This document shows positions 53,950 through 63,616 of a DNA stretch of 64,000 nucleotides, piece by piece; within the stretch, counting starts at the first letter, position 1; each line of letters begins with the position of its first letter. Source of the stretch: an uncultured Burkholderiales bacterium (GTDB taxonomy: Bacteria; Pseudomonadota; Gammaproteobacteria; Burkholderiales; Burkholderiaceae_C); the NCBI GenBank assembly GCA_903876885.1, contig CAIRBP010000004.1, positions 1 through 64,000 of the forward strand. The letters are read 5' to 3'. The notes beneath the pieces were generated by a model. It was not told the DNA's origin, did no database searches, and saw only the letters and a program-made list of their open reading frames with translations. A program made the translations under genes and the position numbers.

Positions 53950-54741
53950 ATGGAAAATATTGCATACATATTAGCGGGTTTTACCGTTGGATCGATTGTG
54001 GGATTGACTGGGGTGGGCGGAGGATCGCTCATGACGCCACTTCTGATCTTTGGATTTGGTATTCAGCCCGCATTAGCGGTTGGAACCGATTTACTTTTTG
54101 CTGCTGGAACAAAGTTTGGCGGATTAATCCACCTCACCCGTCGCAAATTGGTGCCCTGGCGCGTTGTTCTCACCTTGAGTGCTGGCAGCATCCCTGCCTC
54201 TCTTATTACGATTGCAGTTTTGCACTTCGTAGGATCAGAGACCAAGGCAGTTCAACATTTGATGAGTGTCACACTGGGTGGAGCACTTTTGTTAACTGCT
54301 GCTGCGACCCTCTTCAAGGTCATTCGAGGTCCCAAACTACCAGCGCAAATGCCAGAGGATAATATAGAGCTGAACCAAAAGCCTAAACACATTGCTTACC
54401 CGATAGTGTTTGGTGCTTTGATTGGCGTCCTAGTTACTTTGACTTCTGTGGGTGCGGGTGCAATTGGTGTCACTGTATTACTAATTTTGTACCCGCTCTT
54501 GCCCCTGCAAAGGATCGTAGCGAGCGATATCGCTTATGCAGTTCCACTCACCTTGGTTGCGGGGCTAGGACACGCCTCATTGGGCACAGTGAACTGGGAA
54601 ATGCTTGCTTTCCTTTTATGTGGCTCAGTGCCAGGTATCTGGATGGGCTCTTTGGTTGTTGCCAAAGCGCCCGAGAGAATGATCCGTTTTGCCCTTTGTA
54701 TTCTTCTCACCTGGGCGGGTAGCCGCTTGGTGCTTAATTAA
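53950..54741 (+). CDS. TauE/SafE family sulfite/anion exporter-like membrane protein
   Basis: A 263-residue polytopic protein with the TauE/SafE double repeat: GFTVGSIVGLTGVGGGSLMTPLLI near 9-32 and GALIGVLVTLTSVGAGAIGVTVLL near 157-180. Family members export sulfite, sulfoacetate or similar anions. It is 6 bases upstream of cysI and thus first in the sulfate-assimilation operon, so it may vent excess sulfite or act in sulfate uptake (as the CysZ-replacing proteins of some bacteria). Sequence upstream is AT-rich, a place for a CysB-dependent promoter, but I cannot fix its site. Confidence 0.85.
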   Translation: MENIAYILAGFTVGSIVGLTGVGGGSLMTPLLIFGFGIQPALAVGTDLLFAAGTKFGGLIHLTRRKLVPWRVVLTLSAGSIPASLITIAVLHFVGSETKAVQHLMSVTLGGALLLTAAATLFKVIRGPKLPAQMPEDNIELNQKPKHIAYPIVFGALIGVLVTLTSVGAGAIGVTVLLILYPLLPLQRIVASDIAYAVPLTLVAGLGHASLGTVNWEMLAFLLCGSVPGIWMGSLVVAKAPERMIRFALCILLTWAGSRLVLN

Positions 54742-54746
54742 AAATC

Positions 54747-56570
54747 ATGTATCAGTACACCTCTTTTGACCGCGAGTTTATCCGCGACCGTGCCCTCCAG
54801 TTCCGAGATCAGTTAACTCGTTTTCAGAACGGGAAATTAACCGATGATGAATTTAAACCTCTCAGACTCCAAAACGGTTGGTATGTCCAGCGCTACGCTC
54901 CCATGCTCAGGGTTGCAGTGCCCTACGGAGAGCTCAGCGCCGCTCAGTTACGCGTCCTCGCGGTGATTGCCAGGGATTTTGATAAACCAACCGATGAACT
55001 CCTACTTGAAGCACAGTCCAAACAAGACAAAATCGGCTCAAGCCCTGCACCTAAACTTGTCAAAGGTGTAGCGCATTTCACAACTCGCCAAAATGTGCAA
55101 TACAACTGGATTCCTCTGGACAAAAGCGCAGATGTGATGGACCTGCTAGCTAGTGTTGATATGCACGGTATCCAAACCAGTGGCAACTGCATTCGAAACA
55201 TTACCAGCGATGAGCGTGCAGGTATTGCTCATGATGAAATTGCAGATCCCAGGCCTTATGCGGAGATTCTTAGACAGTGGAGTACTTTGCATCCTGAATT
55301 TGCGTACCTTCCAAGGAAATTCAAAATTGCAATAACTGGATCCCATGAGGACCGCGCAGCAACTGCTTGGCATGACGTTGGGCTACATCTGTATAAAAAT
55401 AAGTCTGGTGAACTTGGATTTAGGGTACTGGTTGGCGGAGGTATGGGACGCACCCCGCTCATAGCCCCCGTACTAAGGGAATTCTTACCAGCCAACGAGA
55501 TCATCAACTACATTGAGGCGGTGGTTCGTGTTTTTAACCGCTGGGGCCGACGCGACAACATCTACAAAGCAAGAATCAAAATTTTGGTTAAAGCTGAGCA
55601 AGAGCGCTTTACACGTGAAGTGGATGCGGAGTTTGAGCGTATTCACATAGAGGATAAGGCTCCGCACACCATTACTACTCGCGAGCTAGAGAGAGTGCGT
55701 GCGATGTTTGAAGTTCCCGAGCAGGTCAAAAATCAAACTAGTGCAATCAATGCAGCGCCCTCACGTTCACCGGTTTCACCCGTTCCACCCCTATCTATTG
55801 CAGCTGAACACAAAGCTGCTTTTACGAGGTGGCTAACTCAAAACGCTGCTCCGCATCGCTTGCCTAACTATAGGATCGTGACCCTCTCATTTAAAAGACC
55901 TGGTCAAGCGCCCGGTGATGCAACGGCATCACAATTGGAGGAGGCGGCAAAAATATGTGAGTCTTTTTCCTGCGGAGAAGTCCGGGTCACTCATGCTCAA
56001 AATTTAGTGCTCCCTTGGGTTCACGAAAATGACCTGTATTCTCTTTGGCTCCAAGCCAAAGAGGCCGGTTTCGCGCAACCCAATATCGGATTGATTTCGG
56101 ACATGATTGCTTGCCCTGGAGGAGATTACTGCGCACTTGCAAATGCGAGATCCATTCCAGTTGCGGATTCAATTACCCAGCGTTTCACTGACCTTGATGA
56201 AATCTTGGACATCGGTCCAGTCGATCTTCATATCAGTGGGTGTATCAACTCTTGTGGCCACCACCACAGTGGGCATATTGGCGTCTTGGGAGTAGATAAG
56301 GACGGTCAGGAGTGGTACCAAGTCACATTAGGCGGTAGCGACGGCAGTGATCTTGGAGGTTCGCCTACGCCTGGACGCGTAGTCGGGCCTTCCTTCTCCT
56401 CCGAGGAGGTTGTGGGTGTTATAGAGGAGGTACTGGCTCACTACACGACATTACGTACGCCCGGTGAGGCATTTATAGACACCCTAAAAAGAGTTGGCTT
56501 TGATTCTTTTAAGGTTGTTGCAAACGCTGCTCGCGCGGACCGAAAAACTGGTGAAGCTCTTACAAACTAA
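54747..56570 (+). CDS. cysI: Ferredoxin/NADPH-type siroheme sulfite reductase (CysI)
   Basis: A 607-residue nitrite/sulfite reductase with two ferredoxin-like half domains and siroheme-4Fe4S domains. Cluster ligands are C456 and C462 (in CPGGDYC) and C499 and C503 (in GCINSCGHHHSG). Substrate and siroheme-contact region GNCIRNITSDERAG is near 148-161. A NiR/SiR fold with such length in this gene order (cysI-DUF934-cysH-cysD-cysN) is the standard Burkholderiales assimilatory sulfite reductase, which lacks the CysJ flavoprotein and presumably draws electrons from ferredoxin. It produces sulfide for cysteine synthesis. Confidence 0.92.
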   Translation: MYQYTSFDREFIRDRALQFRDQLTRFQNGKLTDDEFKPLRLQNGWYVQRYAPMLRVAVPYGELSAAQLRVLAVIARDFDKPTDELLLEAQSKQDKIGSSPAPKLVKGVAHFTTRQNVQYNWIPLDKSADVMDLLASVDMHGIQTSGNCIRNITSDERAGIAHDEIADPRPYAEILRQWSTLHPEFAYLPRKFKIAITGSHEDRAATAWHDVGLHLYKNKSGELGFRVLVGGGMGRTPLIAPVLREFLPANEIINYIEAVVRVFNRWGRRDNIYKARIKILVKAEQERFTREVDAEFERIHIEDKAPHTITTRELERVRAMFEVPEQVKNQTSAINAAPSRSPVSPVPPLSIAAEHKAAFTRWLTQNAAPHRLPNYRIVTLSFKRPGQAPGDATASQLEEAAKICESFSCGEVRVTHAQNLVLPWVHENDLYSLWLQAKEAGFAQPNIGLISDMIACPGGDYCALANARSIPVADSITQRFTDLDEILDIGPVDLHISGCINSCGHHHSGHIGVLGVDKDGQEWYQVTLGGSDGSDLGGSPTPGRVVGPSFSSEEVVGVIEEVLAHYTTLRTPGEAFIDTLKRVGFDSFKVVANAARADRKTGEALTN

Positions 56571-56672
56571 GCTACCAAAAACCGACTCCAAGGCAATAAT
56601 CCCCAAGTAGTTGATGGTGGCTGATATTTTCCTTAACGTTATTAAGTATTTACGATTTTCTGGTTTTTATTT

Positions 56673-57053
56673 ATGAAACTAAATTTATTTCACGCACCTG
56701 CTGAAAAATCAACCGTAGTTGAGCCTGGAGTTTTGGAGCTTACCAACGATGTTGATCCCTTGGAAATCTCACTTGAGGGAGTTAGCAAAATTCGCCTGAG
56801 TTTTCCAAAATTTACGGATGGCCGTGCGTTCAGCCAAGCCGTTATGCTTAGAAACCGAAGGGGCTTTAAGGGCGATCTTTGTGCAACGGGTGATGTGTTG
56901 ATTGATCAGCTCATTCAGATCGCTCGTACAGGCTTTACCAGCGCAGAGTTAAGAGCAGATCAAGACATTGAGCACGGAAAAAGGTTGCTAACTCATTTCA
57001 AAGGCTTCTACCAAGGCGATGTCATAAACGCAACCCCAGCTTTTGCCCGCTAA
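56673..57053 (+). CDS. DUF934 protein, sulfite-reductase-associated (CysX-like)
   Basis: A 126-residue protein of the DUF934 family: DPLEISLEGVSKIRLSFPKFTDGRAFSQA near 27-55, RGFKGDLCATGDVLIDQL and a C-terminal HFKGFYQGD. DUF934 genes almost always follow cysI in Betaproteobacteria and are annotated as oxidoreductase or CysX-like accessory protein, without proven activity. Its position between cysI and cysH is consistent with a helper in sulfite reduction. The stop codon lies inside the first of three CCCGCTAA units. Confidence 0.88.
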   Translation: MKLNLFHAPAEKSTVVEPGVLELTNDVDPLEISLEGVSKIRLSFPKFTDGRAFSQAVMLRNRRGFKGDLCATGDVLIDQLIQIARTGFTSAELRADQDIEHGKRLLTHFKGFYQGDVINATPAFAR

Positions 57054-57069
57054 CCCGCTAACCCGCTAA
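57046..57069 (+). repeat. Three 8-bp tandem units CCCGCTAA at the end of the DUF934 gene
   Basis: Three exact copies of CCCGCTAA, followed by CCCC; the stop codon TAA lies in the first copy. This is simple slippage with no obvious function. Confidence 0.8.
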
Positions 57070-57121
57070 CCCCCTCACTTCCTCTCGGCCCATTTGTATA
57101 GCCTCAACACAGCACTACCTT

Positions 57122-57862
57122 ATGTTGCAAAAGCCCTCCCCCAAAGCTACTGAAGTTAACAACCAACCAAGCCAGACGTACGCCGATAAGCTCATTAAAA
57201 CGAAAGATTTGTTGACTCAAGCCGCTCGTGATTTCAGCCCCTGCGTTCAAGCATCAAGTCTTGGTGCGGAGGATATGGTAATCACAACTTTGATTCACCA
57301 AATAGACCTTCCCATTAATGTCTTTGTACTTGATACGGGTGCTTTGCACACCCAGACCCTAGCCCTTTTAGAGCGAGTACAGTCCCGAGCAACACAGCAC
57401 TCTAAGGTGCTTGTTTACAAGCCTGAGTTAACTCAGGTCATTGAATTTATCCGTCGCGAGGGACAAGACGCGATGTACAAATCTCAAACGCTTAGAAAAG
57501 AATGCTGCAACATAAGAAAGTTAGAGCCTTTAGCACGCGCCCTCAAAGGTCAAAGGGCCTGGATCACTGGACTGCGCGCTGAGCAGTCTAACAACCGATC
57601 ACAAATGCAGTGGATTGAGGATGACCTTCAGTCTGGCAACCCAATTACAAAATTCAACCCTCTGATGCAGTGGACTTGGGGAGATGTTTGGCATTTTTTA
57701 GCTGAAAATAAAGTGGACTACAACCCTTTACATGATCAGTTCTATCCAAGCATTGGTTGCGCACCTTGCACGCGCGCGATTAGCTTAGGAGAGGACTTTA
57801 GGGCGGGGCGTTGGTGGTGGGAAGACGCATCAGCTAAAGAGTGCGGATTGCACCAAAAATAA
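57122..57862 (+). CDS. cysH: Adenylylsulfate (APS)-type reductase CysH
   Basis: A 246-residue CysH. The Cys pair Cys128-Cys129 (KECCNIRK) and Cys213-x-x-Cys216 (IGCAPCTRAI) bind a [4Fe-4S] cluster, found in APS reductases and absent from PAPS reductases. The catalytic C-terminal Cys241 is in KECGLH. ATP-pyrophosphatase-like fold with SLGAEDMVI near 46-54. It reduces APS to sulfite with thioredoxin. This agrees with the lack of an APS kinase gene in the cluster. It lies between DUF934 and cysD. Confidence 0.93.
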   Translation: MLQKPSPKATEVNNQPSQTYADKLIKTKDLLTQAARDFSPCVQASSLGAEDMVITTLIHQIDLPINVFVLDTGALHTQTLALLERVQSRATQHSKVLVYKPELTQVIEFIRREGQDAMYKSQTLRKECCNIRKLEPLARALKGQRAWITGLRAEQSNNRSQMQWIEDDLQSGNPITKFNPLMQWTWGDVWHFLAENKVDYNPLHDQFYPSIGCAPCTRAISLGEDFRAGRWWWEDASAKECGLHQK

Positions 57863-57951
57863 CCCTATGACTCCAATTTTGTTTTGACCGCATCCGATTT
57901 TTAAACTTATTAATATTATTTTTTTATTCTCTTCTTATTGAATTTAATTCC

Positions 57952-58884
57952 ATGAACGCACGAAGCTCCTCCGACTTAACTCACCCTCTAAGCAATGCGC
58001 AACTTAATGCATTGGAAGAGGAGACTATTTTTATTCTGCGTGAGGTTGCGGCTTCATTTGAACGCCCAACCCTGCTTTTCTCAGGTGGCAAGGACTCACT
58101 TGTTATGCTCAAGTGTGCTGAAAAAGCATTTGGCATAGGACGTATCCCCTACCCACTGTTGATGATCGATACGGGGCATAACTTTCCCGAGGTAACGGCC
58201 TTTAGGGATAAAAGGGCTCAAGAGCTTGGTGCAGAATTAATTGTTCGTAGCGTTGAAGATTCAATGGCAAGAGGAACGGTTCGCTTATCCCGTCCAGACG
58301 AACCACGCAACGCCCATCAGTCCGTTACGCTTTTAGAGGCAATTGAAGAGTTTAAATTTGATGCACTCATGGGCGGAGCACGCAGGGACGAGGAAAAAGC
58401 GCGAGCCAAAGAGCGCATCTTCTCACACAGAGATAGCTTCGGGCAGTGGCAACCTAAAGCACAGCGCCCTGAGTTATGGAACTTGTTCAATACCAAGTTG
58501 CATCCAGGCGAACACTTTAGGGTGTTTCCTATTTCTAACTGGACAGAACTAGATGTTTGGCAATATATTGAGCGAGAAAACATTGAACTACCCAACATCT
58601 ACTTCACCCACCAACGAGAGGTAGTTGAGCGCAAAGGTCTTTTGGTTCCCATCACAGAGCTGACGCCCCCGCTGGCGGGTGAAACTGTTCAGGTCCGTAG
58701 CGTTAGGTTTAGAACCTTGGGTGATATAACCTGCACCTGCCCTGTTCAAAGTTCTGCAGCTAATGCACATGACATTGTGCTGGAAACTCTCACCGCTGAT
58801 GTAAGCGAACGTGGCGCAACGCGGATGGATGATAAAACCTCCGAAGCCTCAATGGAGAAAAGAAAGAAGGAGGGTTACTTCTAA
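57952..58884 (+). CDS. cysD: Sulfate adenylyltransferase subunit 2
   Basis: A 310-residue CysD of the ATP-pyrophosphatase family. SGGKDSLVMLKCAEKAF near 44-60 is the PP-loop; LMIDTGHNFPEV near 70-81 and RDEEKARAKERIFSHRD near 144-160 are family blocks. With CysN it adenylates sulfate to APS. Its last base overlaps cysN by one, so the subunits are translationally coupled. Confidence 0.95.
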   Translation: MNARSSSDLTHPLSNAQLNALEEETIFILREVAASFERPTLLFSGGKDSLVMLKCAEKAFGIGRIPYPLLMIDTGHNFPEVTAFRDKRAQELGAELIVRSVEDSMARGTVRLSRPDEPRNAHQSVTLLEAIEEFKFDALMGGARRDEEKARAKERIFSHRDSFGQWQPKAQRPELWNLFNTKLHPGEHFRVFPISNWTELDVWQYIERENIELPNIYFTHQREVVERKGLLVPITELTPPLAGETVQVRSVRFRTLGDITCTCPVQSSAANAHDIVLETLTADVSERGATRMDDKTSEASMEKRKKEGYF

Positions 58885-60221
58885 TGAGTAGCTCAACCCT
58901 AAATATGCAGGAAGTATCAACTGTGAACAATCCAAACTTGGGCCACTTGGCCGCTCTTAAATTTATAACCTGCGGGTCAGTTGATGACGGTAAAAGCACC
59001 CTCATCGGTAGGCTTTTAGTTGACTCAAAGGCAGTGCTTCAAGATCACCTTGCAGGTATTGAGAGTCACGGCGAAATTGACTTGGCGATGCTAACCGACG
59101 GCTTAAGTGCTGAGCGCGAACAAGGAATCACTATTGATGTGGCATATCGATATTTCTCCACTGAGCGCAGGAAATTCATCATCGGCGATACCCCAGGGCA
59201 TGAACAGTACACCCGCAACATGGTTACTGCTGCCTCTAGCGCGGACGCTGCGGTAGTGTTAATAGATGCTACAAAACTTGATTGGCAAAACCCCGCGCTT
59301 GAACTGCTTCGCCAAACGCGGCGTCATAGCCTCTTGCTTAAGCTACTGAGGGTACCTCATGTAATATTTACGATCAACAAACTAGATGCTATCAAAAGCG
59401 ATAGCTTGAGCGATCAAGAGGCTCAAACACTTGCCTATAAAAATATCAGTGCCGCAATTGAACAGTTTGCCAAACAAGTACAAATCACAGCCAAAGCTTT
59501 GGTACCTATATCTGCTTTAAAGGGTTGGAATGTTGTTAATTCATTTGAAGGATGGTGCAATTACAACGGGCCCTCACTCATTGATGTACTTGAGAGTTTG
59601 AGTAATACACCGGTTGACATTCACGCTCATTTTGCGCAAAGCGTTCAGTGGGTTGAGAAATTTCACGACTCCTCGACTACAGCTCACGGCAGACGAATAT
59701 TTTGGGGCAAAGTCTCTACCGGAACTGCTAAAGTGGGGCAAAAAGTTAAGGTTTTCCCTGGCACACAAACAGCAGTAATCTCCCAGGTTCTCAATACAGT
59801 GCGCGCTCCGGGCCAAATTAGTGAGGGACAAAGCGCCGGTATTATTTTGGACAGGGAGGTGGATATTTCTAGAGGTGACGCGTTAATTGATGCTGATCAC
59901 CCTATTGAAGGTTCGCGCGAAGTTAATGCTGTCATTGCATGGATGGATGATGAACCGTTGGTCGCCGGAAGAATGTACCACGCCCTTCACGCCCACAAAT
60001 GGGTTAAGTGTAAAGTGCAAAAAATCGCTTACAAAATCGATATCAATACGCTTGAGCAAACCGAAGCCAGTGAGCTTGCTCCAAATGAAATTGGTCGAGT
60101 CGTACTGATGTTGCAACAAGAAATTCCGTCACTAAAATTCAGTGAGTCTAGAAATTTGGGGGCAATGATACTCGTTGACACAGCCAGCCACAGGACATCT
60201 GCCGCAGTTTTGATCGACTAA
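58884..60221 (+). CDS. cysN: Sulfate adenylyltransferase subunit 1 (GTPase)
   Basis: A 445-residue CysN, translation GTPase-like: G1 GSVDDGKST (31-39), effector region EREQGITIDVAYRYF, G3 DTPGHEQYTRNMVTAAS, and NKLDA as G4. GTP hydrolysis drives APS formation by CysD. The protein ends where the GTPase/beta-barrel region ends, without the APS-kinase (CysC) fusion, consistent with APS use by CysH. Its stop is followed by a 189-base gap and then a ferredoxin gene on the same strand. Confidence 0.95.
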   Translation: MSSSTLNMQEVSTVNNPNLGHLAALKFITCGSVDDGKSTLIGRLLVDSKAVLQDHLAGIESHGEIDLAMLTDGLSAEREQGITIDVAYRYFSTERRKFIIGDTPGHEQYTRNMVTAASSADAAVVLIDATKLDWQNPALELLRQTRRHSLLLKLLRVPHVIFTINKLDAIKSDSLSDQEAQTLAYKNISAAIEQFAKQVQITAKALVPISALKGWNVVNSFEGWCNYNGPSLIDVLESLSNTPVDIHAHFAQSVQWVEKFHDSSTTAHGRRIFWGKVSTGTAKVGQKVKVFPGTQTAVISQVLNTVRAPGQISEGQSAGIILDREVDISRGDALIDADHPIEGSREVNAVIAWMDDEPLVAGRMYHALHAHKWVKCKVQKIAYKIDINTLEQTEASELAPNEIGRVVLMLQQEIPSLKFSESRNLGAMILVDTASHRTSAAVLID

Positions 60222-60300
60222 AGCCCCTCCTTGCTGTAGTACTTCTTTGTCCAACCTTACATACACTTAAAGCTAAGTTTTGAATTAAAATAACGTTTTA

Positions 60301-60349
60301 GCAAATAAACCAGTACTTGAGTGCACTTTTTGAGTACTGAGTCATTTGC
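60301..60349. other. Two-stage hairpin between cysN and the ferredoxin gene
   Basis: GCAAAT/ATTTGC form the outer arms and CAGTACT/AGTACTG the inner arms, separated by a symmetric 4x4-base internal loop, around a 15-base loop. No T-run follows. It lies in the 189-base gap between cysN and fdxA, so it may separate transcripts or be an operator. Confidence 0.4.
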
Positions 60350-60410
60350 CAAGCGAATTTTTAAATTCAATTCCAATTTCAATTCGTATTTACCTCTTTT
60401 TTAAACTGTT

Positions 60411-60737
60411 ATGACCCACGTAGTAACTGAAGCTTGTATCCGCTGCAAATATACCGATTGTGTTGATGTCTGCCCCGTCGATTGTTTCAGAGAGGGTCCT
60501 AACTTCTTGACCATCGATCCCGATGAATGTATCGACTGCGCAGTCTGCATTCCTGAGTGTCCTGTCAATGCTATTTACGCAGAAGAAGATGTCCCCAGCG
60601 ACCAAGAACATATGACTCAACTCAATGCAGATTTGTCCCGCATTGGTTGGCCCAGTATCACCAAACGCAAAGCACCACTTGCTGATGCTGATGAATGGAA
60701 AGATAAAACCAACAAACTCCCCGAGTTGGTTCGTTGA
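60411..60737 (+). CDS. fdxA: 7Fe ferredoxin (FdxA-like, 3Fe-4S + 4Fe-4S)
   Basis: A 108-residue ferredoxin with nine Cys: Cys9, 12, 17, 21 and 25 in [18 protein letters not shown], and Cys40, 43, 46 and 50 in [12 protein letters not shown]. The Cys9 x2 Cys x4 Cys x3 Cys pattern is that of the 7Fe ferredoxins (one 3Fe-4S, one 4Fe-4S), with a C-terminal extension of about 50 residues. It precedes a ferredoxin-NADP reductase with a 4-base overlap, so the pair can pass electrons from NADPH to acceptors such as sulfite reductase. Confidence 0.93.
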   Translation: MTHVVTEACIRCKYTDCVDVCPVDCFREGPNFLTIDPDECIDCAVCIPECPVNAIYAEEDVPSDQEHMTQLNADLSRIGWPSITKRKAPLADADEWKDKTNKLPELVR

Positions 60738-61807
60738 GCCCCATTCAAACAGAAGTACTCATCATTGGGGCAGGACCCGTTGGACTTTTTCAGGTCTTTC
60801 AACTTGGGCTGCAAGAAATTAGCGCACATGTGCTTGACGCACACGACCAAATTGGCGGTCAGTGCAGTGCACTCTATCCAGATAAATATATCTACGATAT
60901 TCCTGGCATTAAAAAAATAACGGGCCAACAATTAGTTGAGCAATTACAAAATCAGATAGCACCCTTTAAGACCCCAGTGCACCTTGGGAGTTATGTGCAG
61001 TCCCTCAAACCACTAGAGGATGGATTTGAAGTTACGACGCAAAAGGGTGTTACTTTTAAGGCTAAATGCGTTGTGATAGCTGCCGGAGTTGGCGCGTTTG
61101 TGCACAAAGAACTCCCCCTTGCTGAGCTAAAAGAGTTTAGAGCGAATAAATCTCAAGTCTTCAACAGCTTGCCCGAAAACGCGGATTTACCTGGGAAAGA
61201 TATCGTCATATACGGCAACAATGAACACGCTGTCACCACAGCTCTTAAAGCACTAGAGAGCATTAAAGCAGTAAATAACGCACCTTCAAGAGGTTCAGTC
61301 ACTCTGGTTTACCGCCGCGACAAACTCGAATTAGAGGAATTAGACAGCTCTGGACAAGAACTACTTCGTACAGGATTTGAACATGCCCTTAAAACGGGTG
61401 AGCTCGACTTTAAAGTTGCTCAGATTACGGCTGTCCAGACTAACAATTCATCACTATCACATGTAATTTTGACGGGCACTGATGGTCTTGAATCACGCAT
61501 TAAATGCGACTACTTGATTGAGTCCCTTGGTTTATCCCCCAAGCTAGGACCGATCACTGAGTGGGAGCTAGCCATGCAAAGAAGGAGCCTGACTGTGAGC
61601 CCGGAGACCTTTTGCACATCTATTCCCGGAGTTTTTGCGGTTGGAGATATCAACACCTACCCAGGCAAGAAAAAACTCATCCTCAGCGGCTTCCATGAAG
61701 CAACGCTTGCCGCATTCGCTATTGCCTCTCATTTAACGGGCAGGCAAAGCGGCCCGCTTGAATATACAAGTTCATCAACTCGTATACATAAGCTCCTGGG
61801 TGTTTGA
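60734..61807 (+). CDS. Thioredoxin-reductase-like ferredoxin-NADP reductase
   Basis: A 357-residue FAD enzyme of the TrxR-like FNR family: [18 protein letters not shown] (FAD, near 8-25), a pyridine-nucleotide domain with [12 protein letters not shown] near 155-166, and the second FAD block [12 protein letters not shown]. The lack of a CxxC in the middle domain separates it from thioredoxin reductases. The only start codon is TTG at 60734, overlapping the fdxA stop (TTGA), so translational coupling is strong. C-terminal [12 protein letters not shown] is typical of this family. It likely reduces the adjacent ferredoxin with NADPH. Confidence 0.9.
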   Translation: MSPIQTEVLIIGAGPVGLFQVFQLGLQEISAHVLDAHDQIGGQCSALYPDKYIYDIPGIKKITGQQLVEQLQNQIAPFKTPVHLGSYVQSLKPLEDGFEVTTQKGVTFKAKCVVIAAGVGAFVHKELPLAELKEFRANKSQVFNSLPENADLPGKDIVIYGNNEHAVTTALKALESIKAVNNAPSRGSVTLVYRRDKLELEELDSSGQELLRTGFEHALKTGELDFKVAQITAVQTNNSSLSHVILTGTDGLESRIKCDYLIESLGLSPKLGPITEWELAMQRRSLTVSPETFCTSIPGVFAVGDINTYPGKKKLILSGFHEATLAAFAIASHLTGRQSGPLEYTSSSTRIHKLLGV

Positions 61808-61840
61808 GCAGAAAAAATTAAATACTTTAAGAGCACTGAC

Positions 61841-63616
61841 TCAACCGTAATTTTTGAGTAGATCTGCTTGTAGTGCAAATAAGGGGCTTGCCCATTCACC
61901 AGGGTTACTCTGGCGGTACAAAAATAGACTCTTATACCAATAAGAGCGCTCTGAGCTGAGCCCCCAACGCCAATCAGCACTAAAGGGAAGAAGGACATAA
62001 GTCGCCCTATTTAGAGCTCCTGCTAAATGAACAGTTGAATTATCAATTGACACGACAGCGTCGCAAGCATCAATGAGCGTTGCAAGTCCATCGATATCTG
62101 AAAAGTTATCGATATCGGCATAAGAAAGCACTTCAATACCGAGCGTTTCGCGAACGATTTGAAGCTCTTCTTGGGTGGCTCCGTATTGAAGATTAATAAA
62201 ATTAAAACGGTCTAATGCAAAACCTCCCGAACTGTTAAGGCAAAGAGCGCCAACTAAATCGAGTGCTGAGATGCTACGGTCTCGTCCTTTCTTGTCATTT
62301 TTACTGCGCCAACTTATCCCAATGGTCGGTTTTTGTTTAAGAGGTATTTGCTCTTTTATTTGACTTCGTCTAGTTGTATCACTCAGCAAGTAACCCGCAG
62401 GAATCGTTTTAAAAGCGTCTTGATTCTGACAAAAAATCTCAGCCAGTTGCCCCATTGGCATGTGCTGATCGTAGTTACTCTCAGCAATGACCTGCCCTTT
62501 GGGGAGGAATTCATAGTCGGGAAAACTGCGTCTAAAAAGCGGGATCAACCTTTCATCAACTTGAACAAGTATCTTGGAGGCCAAGACGCAGGCTCTTGGG
62601 AGTAAGGCTGCGAACATGACCTCATCTCCTACACCCTGCTCAGCCCAGATCAGCAAACGCTGGCAAATCGGTTGGTGAACTACACCCGTGGAATTTTCAG
62701 GCTCAGCTGAGTTAGGAGATCCGAACATAGAGCTCGTAATCCAAGGATTTGTACTGCTCAGTACTGGGGAGATCATGACCTCTTCTCTCCAACGAGCACC
62801 GTAGAGTGCAAAGCCGTCTTTGAAATTTCCGTGCAAAAGAAGCAGTAAAGATTTATTCCATAAGGCTTGAGCGTGGTTGGGGTTTAGATTAAGTGCCTCA
62901 TTGAAACTTTGCATCGCCTGAGCCCATAATTTGAGCTCGGTATATAAGATGCCCATGTTTGAGTATGCATCACTGTAGCCTGGATTAACGCGCAGTGCGT
63001 TGGTATAGGACTCAAGCGCCAATTCATAGTGCCCCATTTCCTTTTGAGCTAACCCTTTGTTAAGGTAGGCAGGGGCGAAAGCTTTGTTCAATGCCGTAGC
63101 GCTCTCAAAGCTTTGTACAGCACTAGCGTATTCTCCAAGGTCTTTAAGGGCGTTACCACGGTTGTAGTAAGCATCTGCATAATCTGCTTTGAGCAACAAG
63201 GCTTGATCAAAGTAGACAAGCGCTTCTTGGTTATTTTTTTTTGCGCGCTTTATATTCCCCAAGTTGTACAAAGCCTCCGGATATTTAGGGCGCCCTTTGA
63301 GGGCGCTCAAATAACTCCGTTCGGCTGCGTCTAATTGACCCGACTCTTGGTAAGCCACACCAAGGGAGTAATAAAACACGGGATTAGAAGTTAATTGCAG
63401 AGCACGGGACACATAATCAATTGCGCAGCCGTAGTCTTTGAGTTGACAATACAAAACTCCAAGTAAATGCAGCGCATCAAAATGCTTAGGCTGGGCTTTA
63501 ATGACTTGTAAATACCCCTCCCGAGCGCTCTCCAATTGGCCTTTAATGTGGAGTTGATTTGACTGCTGAAACAGTTGGCCGATTTTTTTTGAGGATTGAC
63601 CGACAAAAGAATTCAT
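61841..63616 (-). CDS. TPR-repeat protein with glycosyltransferase-like C-terminus
   Basis: A 591-residue protein: about eight TPR repeats (residues 10-290, with LYNLGNIKRAKKNNQEALVYF-like units) and a C-terminal 270-residue domain of the glycosyltransferase family 9/41-like type, with GISWRSKNDKKGRDRSI and SIDNSTVHLAGALNRATYVLLP. TPR-plus-glycosyltransferase proteins are common in bacteria; some modify surface or flagellar proteins, but the acceptor is unknown. It is convergent with the FNR gene. There is no signal peptide. The gene appears complete. Confidence 0.8.
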   Translation of the reverse strand: MNSFVGQSSKKIGQLFQQSNQLHIKGQLESAREGYLQVIKAQPKHFDALHLLGVLYCQLKDYGCAIDYVSRALQLTSNPVFYYSLGVAYQESGQLDAAERSYLSALKGRPKYPEALYNLGNIKRAKKNNQEALVYFDQALLLKADYADAYYNRGNALKDLGEYASAVQSFESATALNKAFAPAYLNKGLAQKEMGHYELALESYTNALRVNPGYSDAYSNMGILYTELKLWAQAMQSFNEALNLNPNHAQALWNKSLLLLLHGNFKDGFALYGARWREEVMISPVLSSTNPWITSSMFGSPNSAEPENSTGVVHQPICQRLLIWAEQGVGDEVMFAALLPRACVLASKILVQVDERLIPLFRRSFPDYEFLPKGQVIAESNYDQHMPMGQLAEIFCQNQDAFKTIPAGYLLSDTTRRSQIKEQIPLKQKPTIGISWRSKNDKKGRDRSISALDLVGALCLNSSGGFALDRFNFINLQYGATQEELQIVRETLGIEVLSYADIDNFSDIDGLATLIDACDAVVSIDNSTVHLAGALNRATYVLLPFSADWRWGLSSERSYWYKSLFLYRQSNPGEWASPLFALQADLLKNYG

